Shown: positions 34,849 to 46,860 of the stretch, piece by piece
Layout of the letters: each line of letters starts with the position of its first letter
Position numbering within the stretch: position 1 is the first letter of the stretch
Assembly: GCA_030544215.1 (NCBI GenBank)
Contig: JARZZO010000002.1
Coordinates: 77,135,150 to 77,199,149, forward strand
Reading direction: 5' to 3'
Length of the DNA stretch: 64,000 nucleotides
Origin: Zantedeschia hybrid cultivar
Taxonomy: Eukaryota; Streptophyta; Magnoliopsida; Alismatales; Araceae
Program-made: the position numbers and the translations under genes
The notes under the pieces: generated by a model
Database searches by the model: none
What the model saw: the letters and a program-made list of their open reading frames with translations, nothing else
Told to the model about the DNA's origin: nothing

Positions 34849-36561
34849 TTACATAAAATAGCGTCGAAGGCGCTCTACATTCCAGGTACGAGGGAGAGGT
34901 TGGCCCGAGAGAGTCTCCAGTCGATAGGTCCCTCATCAGATTACTTCTTTTACCCGATAAGGGCCTTCCCAGTTTGGAGAGAGCTTTCCAGCGGCTTCGG
35001 CTGGCTTGGAAGCATGGGCGTTCCGCAACACAAGGTCTCCGGCTTCAAAACTTCGAGGCTTCACTCGAGCGTTGTGATATCTCGCCATGCGCTGTTGGTA
35101 TACTACCAACCGAATGCGAGCTTGATCCCTAGTTTCTTCTATTAGATCAAGGTGATCCCTTAGGGCTTCATCATTATTCTCCGGATTATAAGTAAGAACC
35201 CTCGACGAAGGCAGACCGATTTCAACAGGAATAATTGCTTCCACTCCATAAGCCATTCAGAATGGGGTTTCTCCGATAGGGGTTTGGCTTGTTGTTCGGT
35301 AAGCCTATAGGACACTTGGTAACTCTTCAACCCATCGGCCTTTAGCTTCACTGAGACGAGTTTTCAGTCCTCGTAGTATGCTTCGGTTAGTGACTTCGGT
35401 TTGGCCATTCGTCTGAGGGTGAGCTACCGAAGTGAATTTGTGTAGAATGCTGAAGCTTGAACAATTGTCTTTGAACCAGTTGCTGTCAAACTGCTTGTCA
35501 TTATCTGATATGATCACCCAAGGGATGCCGTAGTGGCAAATAATAGACTTCTATATGAAGCTCCATACATTATTATCGGTGATAGACGCAAGGGGTTCGG
35601 CTTCAACCCACTTTGTGAAATAATCTACTGTTACAATAAAGAATTTTCTCTGGCCGGTGGCAATGGGAAAAGGTCCCAGAATGTCAATCCCCCATTGGGC
35701 GAAAGGCCAAGGGTCTGACAGAGGTGTTAAAATAGTTGTTGATTGGTGAATGAAAGAACCGAACCTCTGACATTGGTCATAGCGGCGGACGAGAGTAGTT
35801 GCGTCCTCTCGGAGTGTCGGCCACCAGTACCCTTGCCTCAAGAGTTTATGGGTCAAGTCCCTTCCTCCTGCACACGCTCCGCAGATTCCTTCATGTACTT
35901 CCCGAAGGGCATAATTGGCTTCGGTCGGGCCGAGACATCGGAGGAGCGGCCGGCCGAATGACTTCTTATATAACATATCATCTAGAATTAAGAAATGAGA
36001 GGAATGCTGCCGGATGCGTCTTGCTTCTTTTAGATCGGACGGGAGCTCCTCTCGGAGAATAAAAGCAATTAATGGAGTCATCCAGGTTTCCCCTTCGGAA
36101 TCATTCACTTGCATGACCTTGGATACTTGGAGACTTGGCTTAGACAGCTCTTCTACTAAGACCATTCGGCTCCCTCCCCCACCATGCGTTGATGCTAGCC
36201 GAGAAAGGGCATCGGCTCGAGTGTTCTCGGCCCGAGGGATACGCACGATCTCAAAAGAAATGAATTCATCAATGATTTTGCGAGTTACCTGGAGATAGGA
36301 CGCCATCAATGCGTCTCGGGCCTCGTACTCCCTGGTGATCTGGCTGGCGATAAGTTGTGAGTCGTTGAACACCTTTATCTTCTGCGCACCGAGCCTTTTA
36401 GCGGTCCGAAGGCCTGATATGAGGGCTTTGTACTTGGCGGCATTGTTAGTGGCCGGGAAGGTGAAGCGCAGAGCATACTTTGTGACGACTCCTTCTGGAG
36501 ACGCCAGGATCCACCCGGCGCCACTACCCAAAGAGCATGTGGATCCGTCAACATATAGTTG
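34849..36561 (-). pseudogene. Second RNase H and integrase (element 2)
   Basis: Same frame as the RT upstream, separated by a TGA at 36562. N-N-A-A-K-Y-K-A-L near 36450 and F-N-D-S-Q-L near 36365 are the RNase H signatures. The integrase zinc domain (H-E-G...C-x2-C) runs near 35895-35790. The core enters at W-G-I-D-I-L-G-P near 35700. Stops at 35551, 35302, 35257 and 34936 cut it. The D-N-D-K-Q-F and Q-T-N-G-Q-T-E motifs near 35500-35400 lie in the same frame after the first of these. The frame reaches its natural-looking end at a TAA at 34849-34851. Not functional as it stands. Confidence 0.9.
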
Positions 36562-38067
36562 TCATTCATCAGCCGAGGTTACCGGAGCCGAAGTGCTTTC
36601 GGCTTCAGGATTTGTTCCGACTATTTCTGGTTGAGGGGCCGAAGACGATTCGAGAGTAAGCTCAGCGATGAAGTCGGCTAAAGCTTGAGCTTTTATTGCA
36701 GTCCGAGGTCCATAGGAGATGTCGAACTCCCCCAGTTCGATCGCCCACTTTGCTAGTCTCCCGGACACTTCCGGCCAAGAGAGAATCTGCCTCAAAGGTT
36801 GATCCGTGAGGACCTTTATTGAATGTGCGAGGAAATAGGGTCGGAGCCTTCTCACGGAGGCGACGAGGGCCAAGGCCAGCTTCTCAAGAGTTGGATACCG
36901 AAGCTCCGCTCCGTGGAGCGCTCGGCTTATATAATAAACTGGCCTTTGAACACCATCTTCTTCTCTGACAAGGACGACACTAATAGCAGCTTCTGAAACG
37001 GTGAGATAAATGAACAGTTGTTCTCCTTGGACTGGCTTAGACAAAACAGGAACATTGGAAAGGTAAGTTTTCAGCTGATTGAAAGCCGATTGGCATTCGT
37101 CTGTCCAGGACAAGTTATTGGTCTTCTTTAGTAGCTTGAAGAAAGGGAAGCAATGGTCCGCCACCCTCGACATGAAGCGGCTCAGTGCAACGATACGTCC
37201 GCTTAACCTTTGAACTTCTCGGATGTTCGCCGGAGGGCGCATTTGAAGGATGGCCGCAATCTTTGCAGGATTCGCCTCCACCCCTCGGCGGGTGACCATA
37301 TAGCCGAGGAACTTCCCGGAGGCTACGCCGAAAGCGCACTTGGCAGGGTTCAGCTTCATTTTATACCTGCGCAAGGTAGAGAATGTTTCGGCCAAATCGG
37401 CCAAATGATCAGCGGCGACGCGGCTTTTTACCAGCATGTCGTCGATGTAAACTTCCATGTTTCGGCCGAGTTGTGGGGCGAACATTTTGTTGACGAGGCG
37501 CTGATAAGTTGCTCCAGCATTCTTCAAGCCGAAAGGCATCCGGGTGTAGCAATAGAGGCCGAGGTCTGTTGTGAAACTTGTTTTGTCCTCATCCATGGGA
37601 TTCATTTGTATCTGGTGATGGCCCGAATAGGCGTCGAGGAAGCTGAGTAGTTCATGGCCGGAAGTGGCGTCCACCATCTGGTCTATCCGAGGCAGCGGAA
37701 AACTGTCTATCGGACAAGCCTTGTTGAGGTTAGTGAAATCAACACACATTCGCCACTTACTGTCTTTTTTGGGCACCATCACCACATTGGCGATCCACTC
37801 CGGATGATGTACCTCTCGGAGATGTTCCACATTCAGCCCCTTTTGCATTTCAGCTTGGATGACCATTCTCCTTTCTTGGTTGAAGGTGCGCCGCCTTTGC
37901 TTGACCGGAAGTTGATTTGGATTGACGTGCAGCCGGTGCTCTGCTACCTCCAGGTCGACTCCAAGCATATCTGAAGGGGACCAGGCAAAAACGTCGAGGT
38001 TCTCCTTCAGGAAGTTGATAAGTCTCTCGGTTTCAGCTTTCTCAAGGTCAGAACCTATCATCAGTGT
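36562..38067 (-). pseudogene. Reverse transcriptase and first RNase H (element 2)
   Basis: 499 uninterrupted codons from the ATG at 38061. D-V-F-A-W near 37990 opens the RT. M-P-F-G-L-K-N-A-G-A near 37535 and the catalytic Y-I-D-D-M near 37452 are intact. The RNase H-like domain covers ~37060-36760 and ends before an acidic linker. A TGA at 38068 precedes it and a TGA at 36562 closes it, both inside what was one polyprotein frame. This is the best preserved part of the element. Confidence 0.95.
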
Positions 38068-38574
38068 TCAGCCTTCTCCTCCTGGAATTGGGATAGTTAC
38101 AAGCTCTTCTCCTGGAGATGCTTCGGCCGAAGATTCGATCGAAAGGAATTCGGCCGCAGCCTTCCCTTTGACCGAGATCATATAGCACTGTCTGGCAGCT
38201 TCTTGATTCCCTTTCGCCTCACCGACTCCATGACTGGTATGGAACTTCAGTTTTTGATGGTAGGACGAAGGCACAACTCCAATTCCTCCGATCAGCCTTC
38301 GGCCAAAAATGGCGTTGTAGGCTGAATCAATTTTTATGACGGCAAAATCCGTCTCAATAGTTAATTGTCTCGGTGCTGTGCCGAGGGTCACAGGTAGCCG
38401 GACGATGCCTTCCACCCGACAGGGTGCACCATTAAAACCGAACAAGGGCCCCCGGTGAGGCTTCATATCAACCCGGTCTGACTGAGGATGACGCTTCTCG
38501 ATAGAGCTGAGAAGCCCCTCGTCTGTGCATCCGCTGATGATAGCCAAGATCGCAATCGAGTCCAGATTCGGAAT
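38068..38574 (-). pseudogene. Gag-protease junction with an in-frame internal deletion (element 2)
   Basis: The first ~30 codons still read like gag (A-I-L-A-I-I-S-G-C...S-I-E-K-R-H-P-Q-S). The frame then jumps to the C-terminal half of the protease (G-P-L-F-G-F-N-G, F-A-V-I-K-I-D-S-A-Y-N-A-I-F-G-R). The gag zinc knuckle and the protease active site (D-T/S-G) are absent. The junction is near 38475-38485 and keeps frame. Without that protease site, particles could not mature by this copy's own products. Confidence 0.8.
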
Positions 38575-39543
38575 CTAGGCTGCTTCGGTCCAGAACCTGG
38601 TAAAGTATTCTTGAAGAGTCTCGGTCGGCCCTTGTCGAATGGCAAGTAGACTGTCCGAGGTTTTGCATTGCCGAGTAGCATCATAGAATTGGTCAATAAA
38701 CAATTGGCCTAATTGTACTAAAGAATGAATAGAATTGGGAGCCAATATTTCAAACCAAGTTGAAGCTATTTTTTCTAGAGTGAGGGGGAAGAGAAGGCAG
38801 CGGACTGCCTCAGAAACCCCTCGGATGGAAAGGTAAGAATTAAATCTCTGGAAATAGCAGACTGGATCTGTCATTCCATCATACAGAGGACCTTTTGGTA
38901 ACTTGAAGTTGGAAGGTACCTTAATGGCCTGAAGCTCCGAGGAGAAAGGAGTCTGTTCCAGGATGGTGCTGGCGAGAGGTGCTCCATATGGCCGGAAGAC
39001 CATCTGCTGTATTTCCTTCCTCATCTCTGGTCTAGCTCCGGAGTGGTTGAGGTAGCGGCCGAACGCCCTTCGGCCTCGGTCGGATGAAATCCGGACGAAG
39101 CGTTGTCTTGCTCCTTCATAATATGACTGGCGCGAGGAATTCGGCCTTACTGCCCGAATGGTTCGTTGCGTGCCGAAGCTGCTTCGTTGTGAAACGCCCG
39201 CGAGGGTGTTGGTTGTCCCTTCGCAGGCTGAGTTGCAGGGCAGTATTGAGGAAGAGGCGGTACCTGGTGTGCGGGTTGATTCAGCAACCCCATGTGCTGG
39301 GCGATAGCAGACACCATATCCCGCAACGGTGCCAAAGAAGTAATAGTAGCGGCAAATGTGGCCACTTGCTGTTGGAGTTCCTCCACTCGGTCGTCCCTGG
39401 GAGCGAGGGGCTCTGGTATTGCTGGGAGGACGAAACCTTGCGGAAAGACGGACGGAGTACCTTCGGCGTGGAGTGACTGCGCCGGAGTCGCTCGCGTCTC
39501 CGCCTCGTCTTGGCCGGATCGTCTGGTCACTGGTCGATGAGAC
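38575..39543 (-). pseudogene. Gag of element 2, frameshifted
   Basis: The likely start is the ATG at 39543 (M-S-H-R-P-V-T-R-R), 17 nt inside the primer-binding site. The N-terminal part (39543-39147) has a coiled-coil-like L/V-Q-rich stretch (R-V-E-E-L-Q-Q-Q-V). The gag core (P-K-G-P-L-Y-D-G-M-T-D-P, F-Q-R-F-N-S-Y-L, W-F-E-I-L-A-P, L-F-I-D-Q-F) lies in another frame over ~38990-38578, so a frameshift falls near 39150. A TAG at 38575 ends the open part. Confidence 0.85.
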
Positions 39544-39559
39544 ATGGCTATAACGCTTT

Positions 39560-39577
39560 TTCCCACAGACGGCGCCA
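39560..39577 (-). other. Primer-binding site of element 2
   Basis: On the - strand TGGCGCCGTCTGTGGGAA begins two bases after the 5' LTR end. TGGCGCC starts are typical of the tRNA-complementary site in plant Tat/Athila-like elements. I do not assign the tRNA. Confidence 0.85.
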
Positions 39578-39579
39578 AG

Positions 39580-40190
39580 TGATGTAGCCAAAGCTATCAC
39601 TAATAGATTCCGAAGGCAGAATCCGGATGTGATCCGAAAGACCAGTTGCCGAAGCGGACTCGGACGAAGAAATTGGCGAAGAATCAAGCCGAGACTCCTG
39701 CGAGAAGAAGAACCAGTCAGCAAGGGTCCTGGGTTTCGGCCCAGGAGAACTCCCTCCGATGGTTAAGTCAGCCTCTGAAGAAGACTTAATTTAGAAGGAA
39801 GAAAGAAGAAGCTTGAGTGCTTGAGGTATACCTTTTCCGCAATGAATAGCCTTCTTTTTATAGCGGAGGATGGAGGTTCTCTTCTTGTAGTAGCCGATAT
39901 AGGACTATTTTGGGGTTTGAGAGGAAATTGCCGAAATACCCCGTTAATAGGTCGATGGCTAGATAGCAGTTAACCGGAATGGGCCAGGCCCATTTCGGCC
40001 TATTATTTGCTATGGCTGGGCCGAATATGGTTGTTAACAGAGCCCACCACTTAGGCCGAATCTATACCATTTCAATAAGGCGCCTGGGTCATTTCTGTTC
40101 GATTGTCTTGATGGGCCGAATGTGATTCGGCTCTTTCTCTTACTTGGGCCGGCCCCCTAGTGCCGGGCCTAATCGGATTCTCCCCCATCC
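39580..40190 (-). repeat. 5' LTR of element 2
   Basis: 611 bp, matching 30151-30754 throughout. The outer plus-strand end reads CCATCC where the other LTR has CCACCA, so the terminal dinucleotide has mutated. The TATAAAAAG promoter box is at 39854-39862 on the - strand. Confidence 0.95.
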
Positions 40191-40195
40191 CATAA

Positions 40196-40483
40196 CATAG
40201 AAAAATCTATGTTTTTGACACTATTCACATAGAGAACAAACCGCCTATTTAAGACGTTCTAAACAACTCATGGGCATCAATCTAATGCTCAAACTAAAAC
40301 CTATGACTTCGACAATATATTTGACTACATAACAACGATCTTTGCTAGTAGGATTGATAGCGGCATCGCATGCACACCCTCGATAAAGTAAGTCTCGGAA
40401 TAACAACATGTGATGACCAAAAATACAATATAAATACATCAAAAACGATTTACATAGAATCGAGAACCTGACTTTGATACCAC
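40196..40483 (-). mobile_element. Leader and primer-binding site of the old copia-type element
   Basis: TGGTATCAAAGTC at 40482-40470 on the - strand is complementary to the 3' end of initiator tRNA-Met with one mismatch (consensus TGGTATCAGAGC). It lies one base after the LTR end at 40484. The leader is cut at 40195 by the gypsy insertion and resumes at 30145. Confidence 0.75.
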
Positions 40484-41905
40484 TGTAAGATTTTTATTGG
40501 GAAGAACGAGAGAGAAGCAAAATTTAAAACTTTAAATTCTTTTCTTGAATCTCGCAAATCTGTTCTCGGAGTATTTAGATCGAAACAAAATAATAGAATA
40601 TGAGGATCATATCTTCACCATGGTGGGGATGAAAATTTCTAGTCGAGTCGGAGACAAATGAGTGACCGATCGCGGGATAGCAAGTCGTTTACATGTTTGG
40701 CCTCCAGACGTATCCACACAAACCTCCGAAGACGAGATCATCCCTTACATGTCAGGATGATCTCGATGATCACCAAAACCTTATTGTATGATCTTCTGCA
40801 CTATCATCGAAACATAGGAGAGAGATAAGATGAGGGGGGCCGGCAGGAGAGAAAGACTACGTGTTGGTTAGGATTTCTCTAAACTTTCTATTTATAGAAC
40901 AGTCGACATTTTTCACAAAAAATTAATATTTCTATAAAATCCTCAACTAACTCATCTTTATGAGATTATTTATGTGTGTGACCCTCTAGGCCCAATATCG
41001 AGTTGTCAATAAGTCCAGATAATAAATCTATATTTAATATCTTTATCAAATTAACTTTTAATTTTATTAATAGAATTAATTCTATTATTTTATGTGAACT
41101 ACTACTTAGTTCATTTAAATTAATCATCTCATAATTAATTTAACTAACTTACAGATTATGATTAGTCTCAAGCAACGTGCCATGATCCCCAGACGATATC
41201 ATTGATTCACAATCTATTGGAACCTATCCATTATCAGTTAGCAAGCAATTCTAATTCTCCACTCATACAATATTCTTGATTAGACTAGAAATACAATCAT
41301 GTGTCAAATTCTCATTGTCGGATCTGATAGAGTCTACACAAATGATCAACAGGCACAAAAACATCTTTCTATTCAACTGACCTATCTTGGCCAGGGATTT
41401 AGCTTGTGTAGAACTCAATGAAATATTTTCTCTCTCCTAAATACTATACCGGAGAGTGAGTGATCTTTTGTTAACCACACAATCATCTTCGTATGTTTCC
41501 TATCACACCCAATAACTGAACTATATAGGACCTATAACTAAGGCTCTTGTATCCAGCATCAAAATGTAATATTCTACACACAAGATGTCTTTGGTATCTC
41601 AGGTCAAAGAATTAATTGCATCATTGCGACGATAAGTTTCTTGATTGACAATTATGTATATTTTAATCATCTAGGAATTTCACAAGCGGATCATTCAGTG
41701 AACTCAGTCTCTAATGAGCAGTTATACACTTATCTTAGTGTTTCCACACAAGTGGTTATGAGACCAGCCACCTTCATCATATGAGCAAACAAAGTGTGTG
41801 TCGGTTTACTCGGAGAATTGATGTCCGTTCTCAATTATCTTATGATCAAGAATATTAAGAACTTATATTTTTGAAAGACTTGTTCTCATTATCACAATCT
41901 CAAAT
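40484..41905 (-). mobile_element. 5' LTR of the old copia-type element
   Basis: The inner end reads CTTACA on the - strand, adjacent to the tRNA-Met-type primer site. A CTATAAATAG box lies at 40888-40897 (- strand). Several segments match the solo LTR at 12030-13574 (GTGTGACCCTCTAGGCCCAA near 40975, TTGGCCAGGGATTT near 41388, CACACAAGTGG near 41744, TCATCATATGAGCAA near 41774). The outer end is not clear. Homology fades near 41905, so the right boundary is approximate. Confidence 0.7.
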
Positions 41906-42750
41906 CACTTTTTCTTCATCCTCTCTTTAGATATGACTCCTAAGCAAGCTGCAAGGAGAGAGGGAAGGGGTTCTATGGTTCCAAGAGTTGGAAGGAAAAG
42001 AAAGAGAAGATATTGGAGTCTCTCATGATTCTAGCATGAACTGCTTTCCAAATATAGCCACAAGGGGTAAATTCCTCAAGAGGTTTGTGAATCATCCCAT
42101 CATAAACTCAAGAAGAGTTGATTTTCTTGATTTGGATGAGGATCTATCAGATCTTACAGCCATATTTCATGTTCAAGGATGAATTAAGTTTATGTAATTA
42201 GAGACGAACGACATGTTATCCAACTCTTGTACGCCAATTTTATTGCAATTGTCAAGTGGATGGAAACACCTTGAAGACTTTTGTGAGAGATGTTCATATC
42301 AATCTCACGGATGAGTTTATTGGAGAGGCATTAATCTCCCCATGAGGACACACCAATTCAGGTTTAATCAACCGAAGAGCTACACTTCTCATCATTACAG
42401 AAAATCCAGATCTAGTAGATAAAGTGAGATCGAACTCCAACAACCTTCCTCCTATGTCAAAACTTCATCATCATATGTTAACTACCAGCATCACCCCAAA
42501 AAGAGGCAGCCAAGATGAAGTCGTAAATGAGCATATATTCTTTTTGTATCACTTGATTCAAGGAAATTATATCAATTTACCTTTCTTCAGAAAAATTATC
42601 TAATCAAGTAATTAATCGTCCTCTTGAGATGCATTGGTTCCCTATTGGGCATGACAACCTTTGTCAAATTACACAAAACACAATGTCAATAATTTCATGA
42701 AGTCCATTTTTACATGTTGTTGCAAATGGATTACGTGGGTTAACTTTAAA
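41906..42750 (+). pseudogene. Decayed retroelement ORF remnant
   Basis: The + strand shows a basic start (M-T-P-K-Q-A-A-R-R-E-G near 41935), followed in shifting frames by words such as L-L-Y-A-N-F-I-A-I-V-K-W. These resemble the ORF that plant databases label putative plant transposon protein. Stops and frameshifts are frequent. No domain is intact and the assignment is tentative. Confidence 0.35.
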
Positions 42751-45002
42751 CAATTAAATATTAGCCCAATCTATTCATTTAAATTCACTAGATGTGTTAA
42801 ACGTTTATGACCCACACATCTATAGTCAGAGACTAGCTTTTTCTGGGTGTTAGATTGGTGGGTCATCTTGGATTTTGTCACTCTTTATTAATGATTTATA
42901 TTAGAAATATTTATTTCTAGAAAAATGAGATTTGTATTAGGATTTCTTCTTTGTAAAAAATGATAATCGCAAGATTGTATGCAATGTGACCCTAGGTATT
43001 ACAATTATGTGTTCCATTTTGTTTTACGTCACTTCATTCTTTTAGTCCATTCTTCCATTTTCTCTAGGTGGCTGAGTAGCCATATTGATGTTATATATGG
43101 GCATGAAATTATCACTTCACTATCTACTATGTATTCACATGTTCCAAGTGCAACGGAAAATATTAAGATATGAGAACACTATTGTTCTTTTTTAGGATCG
43201 TTAAAAATATTTCTTATGATTTGTACATTTATTTAATGTTCGTATTAGCTTATGACTTAGGTATTTAACTTATTATTATTTTGTGGCATTCTTTCCGCAT
43301 AATGGAGCTTTGTGTATATTTCTTCTTACCGTACAATGTGCGAACATTTATTTGTTTCTATCTAATGAATTACATTTGTTATTTTTCTCTAGTTGTGATG
43401 ATTTTTAACTTTTATGCATTTAGTCTCATGCATTCCATTTTTTTTATGGAGATGCAATCACGAATTAATTAATTCTAAAACAACTATGCAAACACTTTTA
43501 TGTATTTAATAACTTTCATATTGTAGACGGACTATGAGGATTTAGCTTTAAACAATAAAACATTGGCTTGAACAATTTATTCAAGCACATTAGATTAGTC
43601 AATCCGTTTATTTCTCCCTTACAAGATTTGATCCCCTCTTATCTTACGATTTTTCATGTTATCATAGTAAGAAATTACCACATTAGATAGGTGAGAATGA
43701 GATATAACAATAATTCTTTGCTTGGTTGGGGGCCTTGGGACGAAAGAACAATTGTTGGAGGATAGGATAGAGAGAGTTGATAGTGTGTTTGGTCAATGTT
43801 GAATTATAATGAGAAGCTGTTTACTTAAAAAATTTACATCTACTTTAGAACGAAGTTAATATGGACATACATTGGCCTTGAGTTAGTACAAGTTTTCCTT
43901 CTCCAAAGGCATTGTTCTCCAAACAAGTTCCTAGATATGGGTAAGTTATATGCTACTTTTCTTTGCACTTCCAATATAAGGTTTTGTTAGCAATTCATTG
44001 AAAATAAAACTGTATAGTAATTACTTGATTGTATATTTCGTGATTATTTGTTAAGGTGTGCATTTGTTTACATGTTACAGCATATTATGGACATTTATTT
44101 AGTAGTTATCTCCAAACCTATCATTTAAGTGAATGATGTTTTCACCGTGAATAAATTTTTTTCCATTTAATTAATGCAATTTGCATATTATTGTTCATAC
44201 ACTTAAAAAAATGCACAAATTTGCTGACTATATTTAAAATGATAATTTTTTTAATCAATCATTTTGTGTTCTCCTTTTCTTTCATTTTAGTATCTTTTCT
44301 TTTAACTTTATCTGCGTATGGCAGCGGTTTGAAATATTTTATGTGAATCAGAATTCTGTTAGATCGAACTTAGCAATTTGCTTCAAGGTGAAAATGGAGA
44401 GAGTTGACATGATGCTAAAATATTTAGGTACCCTCAAAAAGACAATATGACAAGGTCACCAAGCAAGCAATAAATTTTGAGGACAGCTTTTGTTTAACTA
44501 ACACCTGTGAATATTGAAATATATGGACATCCCTGGGATGTGTACGCACAAGTTTAAAAGGCTTGGACTTAGTAATGTTATTTTATAAACTATCCTTTTT
44601 GTTCATATTATTTAATTGAATAAAACAATCTTACCAATATCACTATATCTTGAATATGACTTGCTGCATTGATGGTACCGCAAGTTAGATTCTATGGACG
44701 TGTAAGTCAAATTAATGTTTCAATATAGATGTTCAAGTTTGCAATTATCTATTGAATATATGCACTAAAAAATAAGTTATAATATTTTATTTTTTGGATG
44801 AAATATTAGATATGCGGACATAAACATCTTCCTTCTTATAAAAATATATGCACTAAAAATGACTTTTCTTATAATTTTTTCTTTAATTCCAACATACTTT
44901 ATCGGTCATTCTATTATGTCAATGTAGACATGATCTATTGAATGTAGAATAAGTTATTCAGAATTATTTATCTGGAATAGCGTATATTAAAATAAAAGGT
45001 GT
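42751..45002. other. AT-rich intergenic DNA, no gene seen
   Basis: Short frames at 42979-43472 lack any family features. The sequence is AT-rich with no ordered repeats that I can define. Confidence 0.45.
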
Positions 45003-45212
45003 TTCGGTTTGATAGTTTTGTGGGGCCCACTGATGAAATAAGAAGAATAAACAATTCTTAGATCTAAGGTGGAATTGCTTATTCTCTTTATTCTTGTATA
45101 AGTAATTCTAACACGATATAAGTCATTCCATCTGTCAAACTAGAATTAACCTTATTCTAAGAATAAGATGCCTTATTCTTCTCCTATTCTCCAATCAAAG
45201 TGGCGCTTAGTA
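45003..45212. repeat. Possible AT-rich fold-back MITE
   Basis: AGAAGAATAA near 45042 pairs with TTATTCTTCT near 45172, and GGAATTGCTTATTC near 45071 pairs with parts of the GAATAAG...ATTCC words around it. Similar words occur near 25020-25160. Ends and target duplication are not defined. Confidence 0.3.
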
Positions 45213-45415
45213 TCTTTCTTCTATTTCATTACTTAGAAGTGGATCTTAAAAATGATTGACAAAAATATTCCTATCTTAGTAATCGCAATGTACATTGATT
45301 GTTTATAAAATTAAGAAATCATGTGTTGTATACATTCTTATTTAACATATTTACTAATAAATAATTTATACTTATTTTTTTACATTTTATATTTTCTCGC
45401 ACCGTATGTTGTGCA

Positions 45416-45553
45416 GTATTTTTTCTTTCTTTCTTTCTTTTTCTTCCTTCTGCGTAATATTTTTTCTTTCTTCTTTTCTTTTTTTTCCTTCTGCGTAGTA
45501 TGTTTTCTTTCTTTCTTTCTTTTCTTCCGCCGCACATTGCGCGGATTTTTTGG
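45416..45553 (+). repeat. (TTTC)n tract with GC hairpin
   Basis: Two imperfect ~55-bp units each end CTTCTGCGTA(A/G)TAT after TTTC runs. A GC hairpin (CCGC...GCGG within CCGCCGCACATTGCGCGG, 45528-45545) follows. The hairpin is directly before the first Helitron-like 5' end at 45554. The Arg/Lys-rich - strand frame here is a repeat artefact. Confidence 0.75.
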
Positions 45554-46860
45554 CTATACTTTACTAATAAAGCGGAGTTTGAGTTTCTAACTCTGTTGAT
45601 GTGGCAGCATGATATGCTTTCCCTCCAAAAAAAATATTAAACAATGTTTAGAAAGTCATTAATACTCATAACCATTATGATTATTCTTTCCTCTTCTCAC
45701 TCCCGCTCATTTCAAAGCAACTCATTAATGACCAAAACTCTTACCTCACCTATTTTAAAATCACTTATTAATGGTCATAATTCTCTATCTCTCTCTCTCA
45801 AGACGAACTCTCTCTCTCAGAGACGGACGCAAGAAAGGGGGAGGCCATGGCCTCCCCGAAATTAAGGAATTTCTATAGTAATAAAAATATTATTTTTAAA
45901 TTATTTATATTATAATAAAAATATTATAAATAAATTTAAAATTAAAAGTTATATTAGTATTAAATATGGAATAATATTATTCCTAAATATTTTTCTTATT
46001 CTATTTTAGTAAACTTATCTTATAAATTTATTTAACTCATACGTTATATACTTTTTTGTCATATATTATTTGTATTTATTATTTATCATGTTAATTTTTA
46101 TATGTTAATAATTGTTGTATAATATGATATTTAATATTTATAGGCACATATAATATTTTTTAGTTATAGCATTTTTAGTTATAATATATAACATATTAAT
46201 ATTTATAAGTATCTTACTATACTAATAAAATAGAATTTTTAACCCAGCTGATGTGGCACTCTCAAATTATTTTCCAAAAAAAAAATTATTAAACAATTCT
46301 TAGGAGAAATCAGTAATGCTCAAAAACATTATGATTATTTCTTCCATTTCACCTCCACTCATTTCAAAAAAACTCATTAATGATTATAACTCTCATCTCC
46401 ATCTATTTCAAAACTACTCATTAATGTCATAACTCTCTCCTCCCACCTATTTCAAAATAAATCATTAATGGTAATAACTCTCTCTCCTCTCTCTCATGAA
46501 CGGACTCAAGGGAGTAAGGGCCATGGTCTCCTTAAAAATGAGGAACTTCGTTGGTAATAAAAACATTATTTTTAAAATTATTTAAATTATAATTTTTATA
46601 TTATAATAAAAATATTATAAACCAAATTAAAAAATTTAAATTATATTAATATTAAATACAAATTAATATTATTCCTAAATATATGTCTTACTCTATTTTA
46701 TTTAACTATCTTATATTATTTGTATTTATTATTTATTATGTTAATTTTTATATGTTAATAATTGTCATATCATATAATATTTAATATCTATAGTGACATA
46801 TAATATTTTTCAGTTATAATATTTTTAGTTATAACATATAACATATTAATATATTTAGGT
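45554..46860 (+). mobile_element. Head-to-tail pair of Helitron-like units (~657-bp period)
   Basis: Unit 1 is about 45554-46210 and unit 2 about 46212-46860. Both begin with a (TC)TATACTwTACTAATAAA-type sequence, then GATGTGGCA within ~45 bp, as many plant Helitron 5' ends do. Both then carry CATTATGATTATT, ACTCATTAATG, GGCCATGG and the same AT-rich tail (TTATTTGTATTTATTATTTA, CATATAACATATTAATAT) in order. The units have diverged, unit 2 being shorter. A GC hairpin sits 10 bp before unit 1. No coding DNA is present. Classification as Helitron rests on the termini only. Confidence 0.5.

Larger units (their letters stand above)
30151..40190 (-). mobile_element. Full-length Ty3/gypsy (Tat-type) element with both LTRs and CATAA target duplication
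   Basis: The element is 10.0 kb on the - strand. LTRs are at 39580-40190 (5') and 30151-30754 (3'), about 95% identical by hand alignment: roughly 30 mismatches, mostly transitions, and one ~7-bp indel. CATAA flanks it at 30146-30150 and 40191-40195. On the - strand the order is LTR, primer-binding site, gag, protease remnant, RT, RNase H, integrase, 67-bp tandem array, a gene on the opposite strand, a 33-bp array, LTR. Gag C-terminal half through integrase lies in one frame cut by several stops, so this copy cannot move by itself. An antisense gene between pol and the 3' LTR is known for some Tat elements such as maize Grande. Confidence 0.96.

Noticed and set aside
45319..45537. Lys/Arg-rich - strand frame
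   Set aside because: Translation of the (TTTC)n tract; no conserved content.
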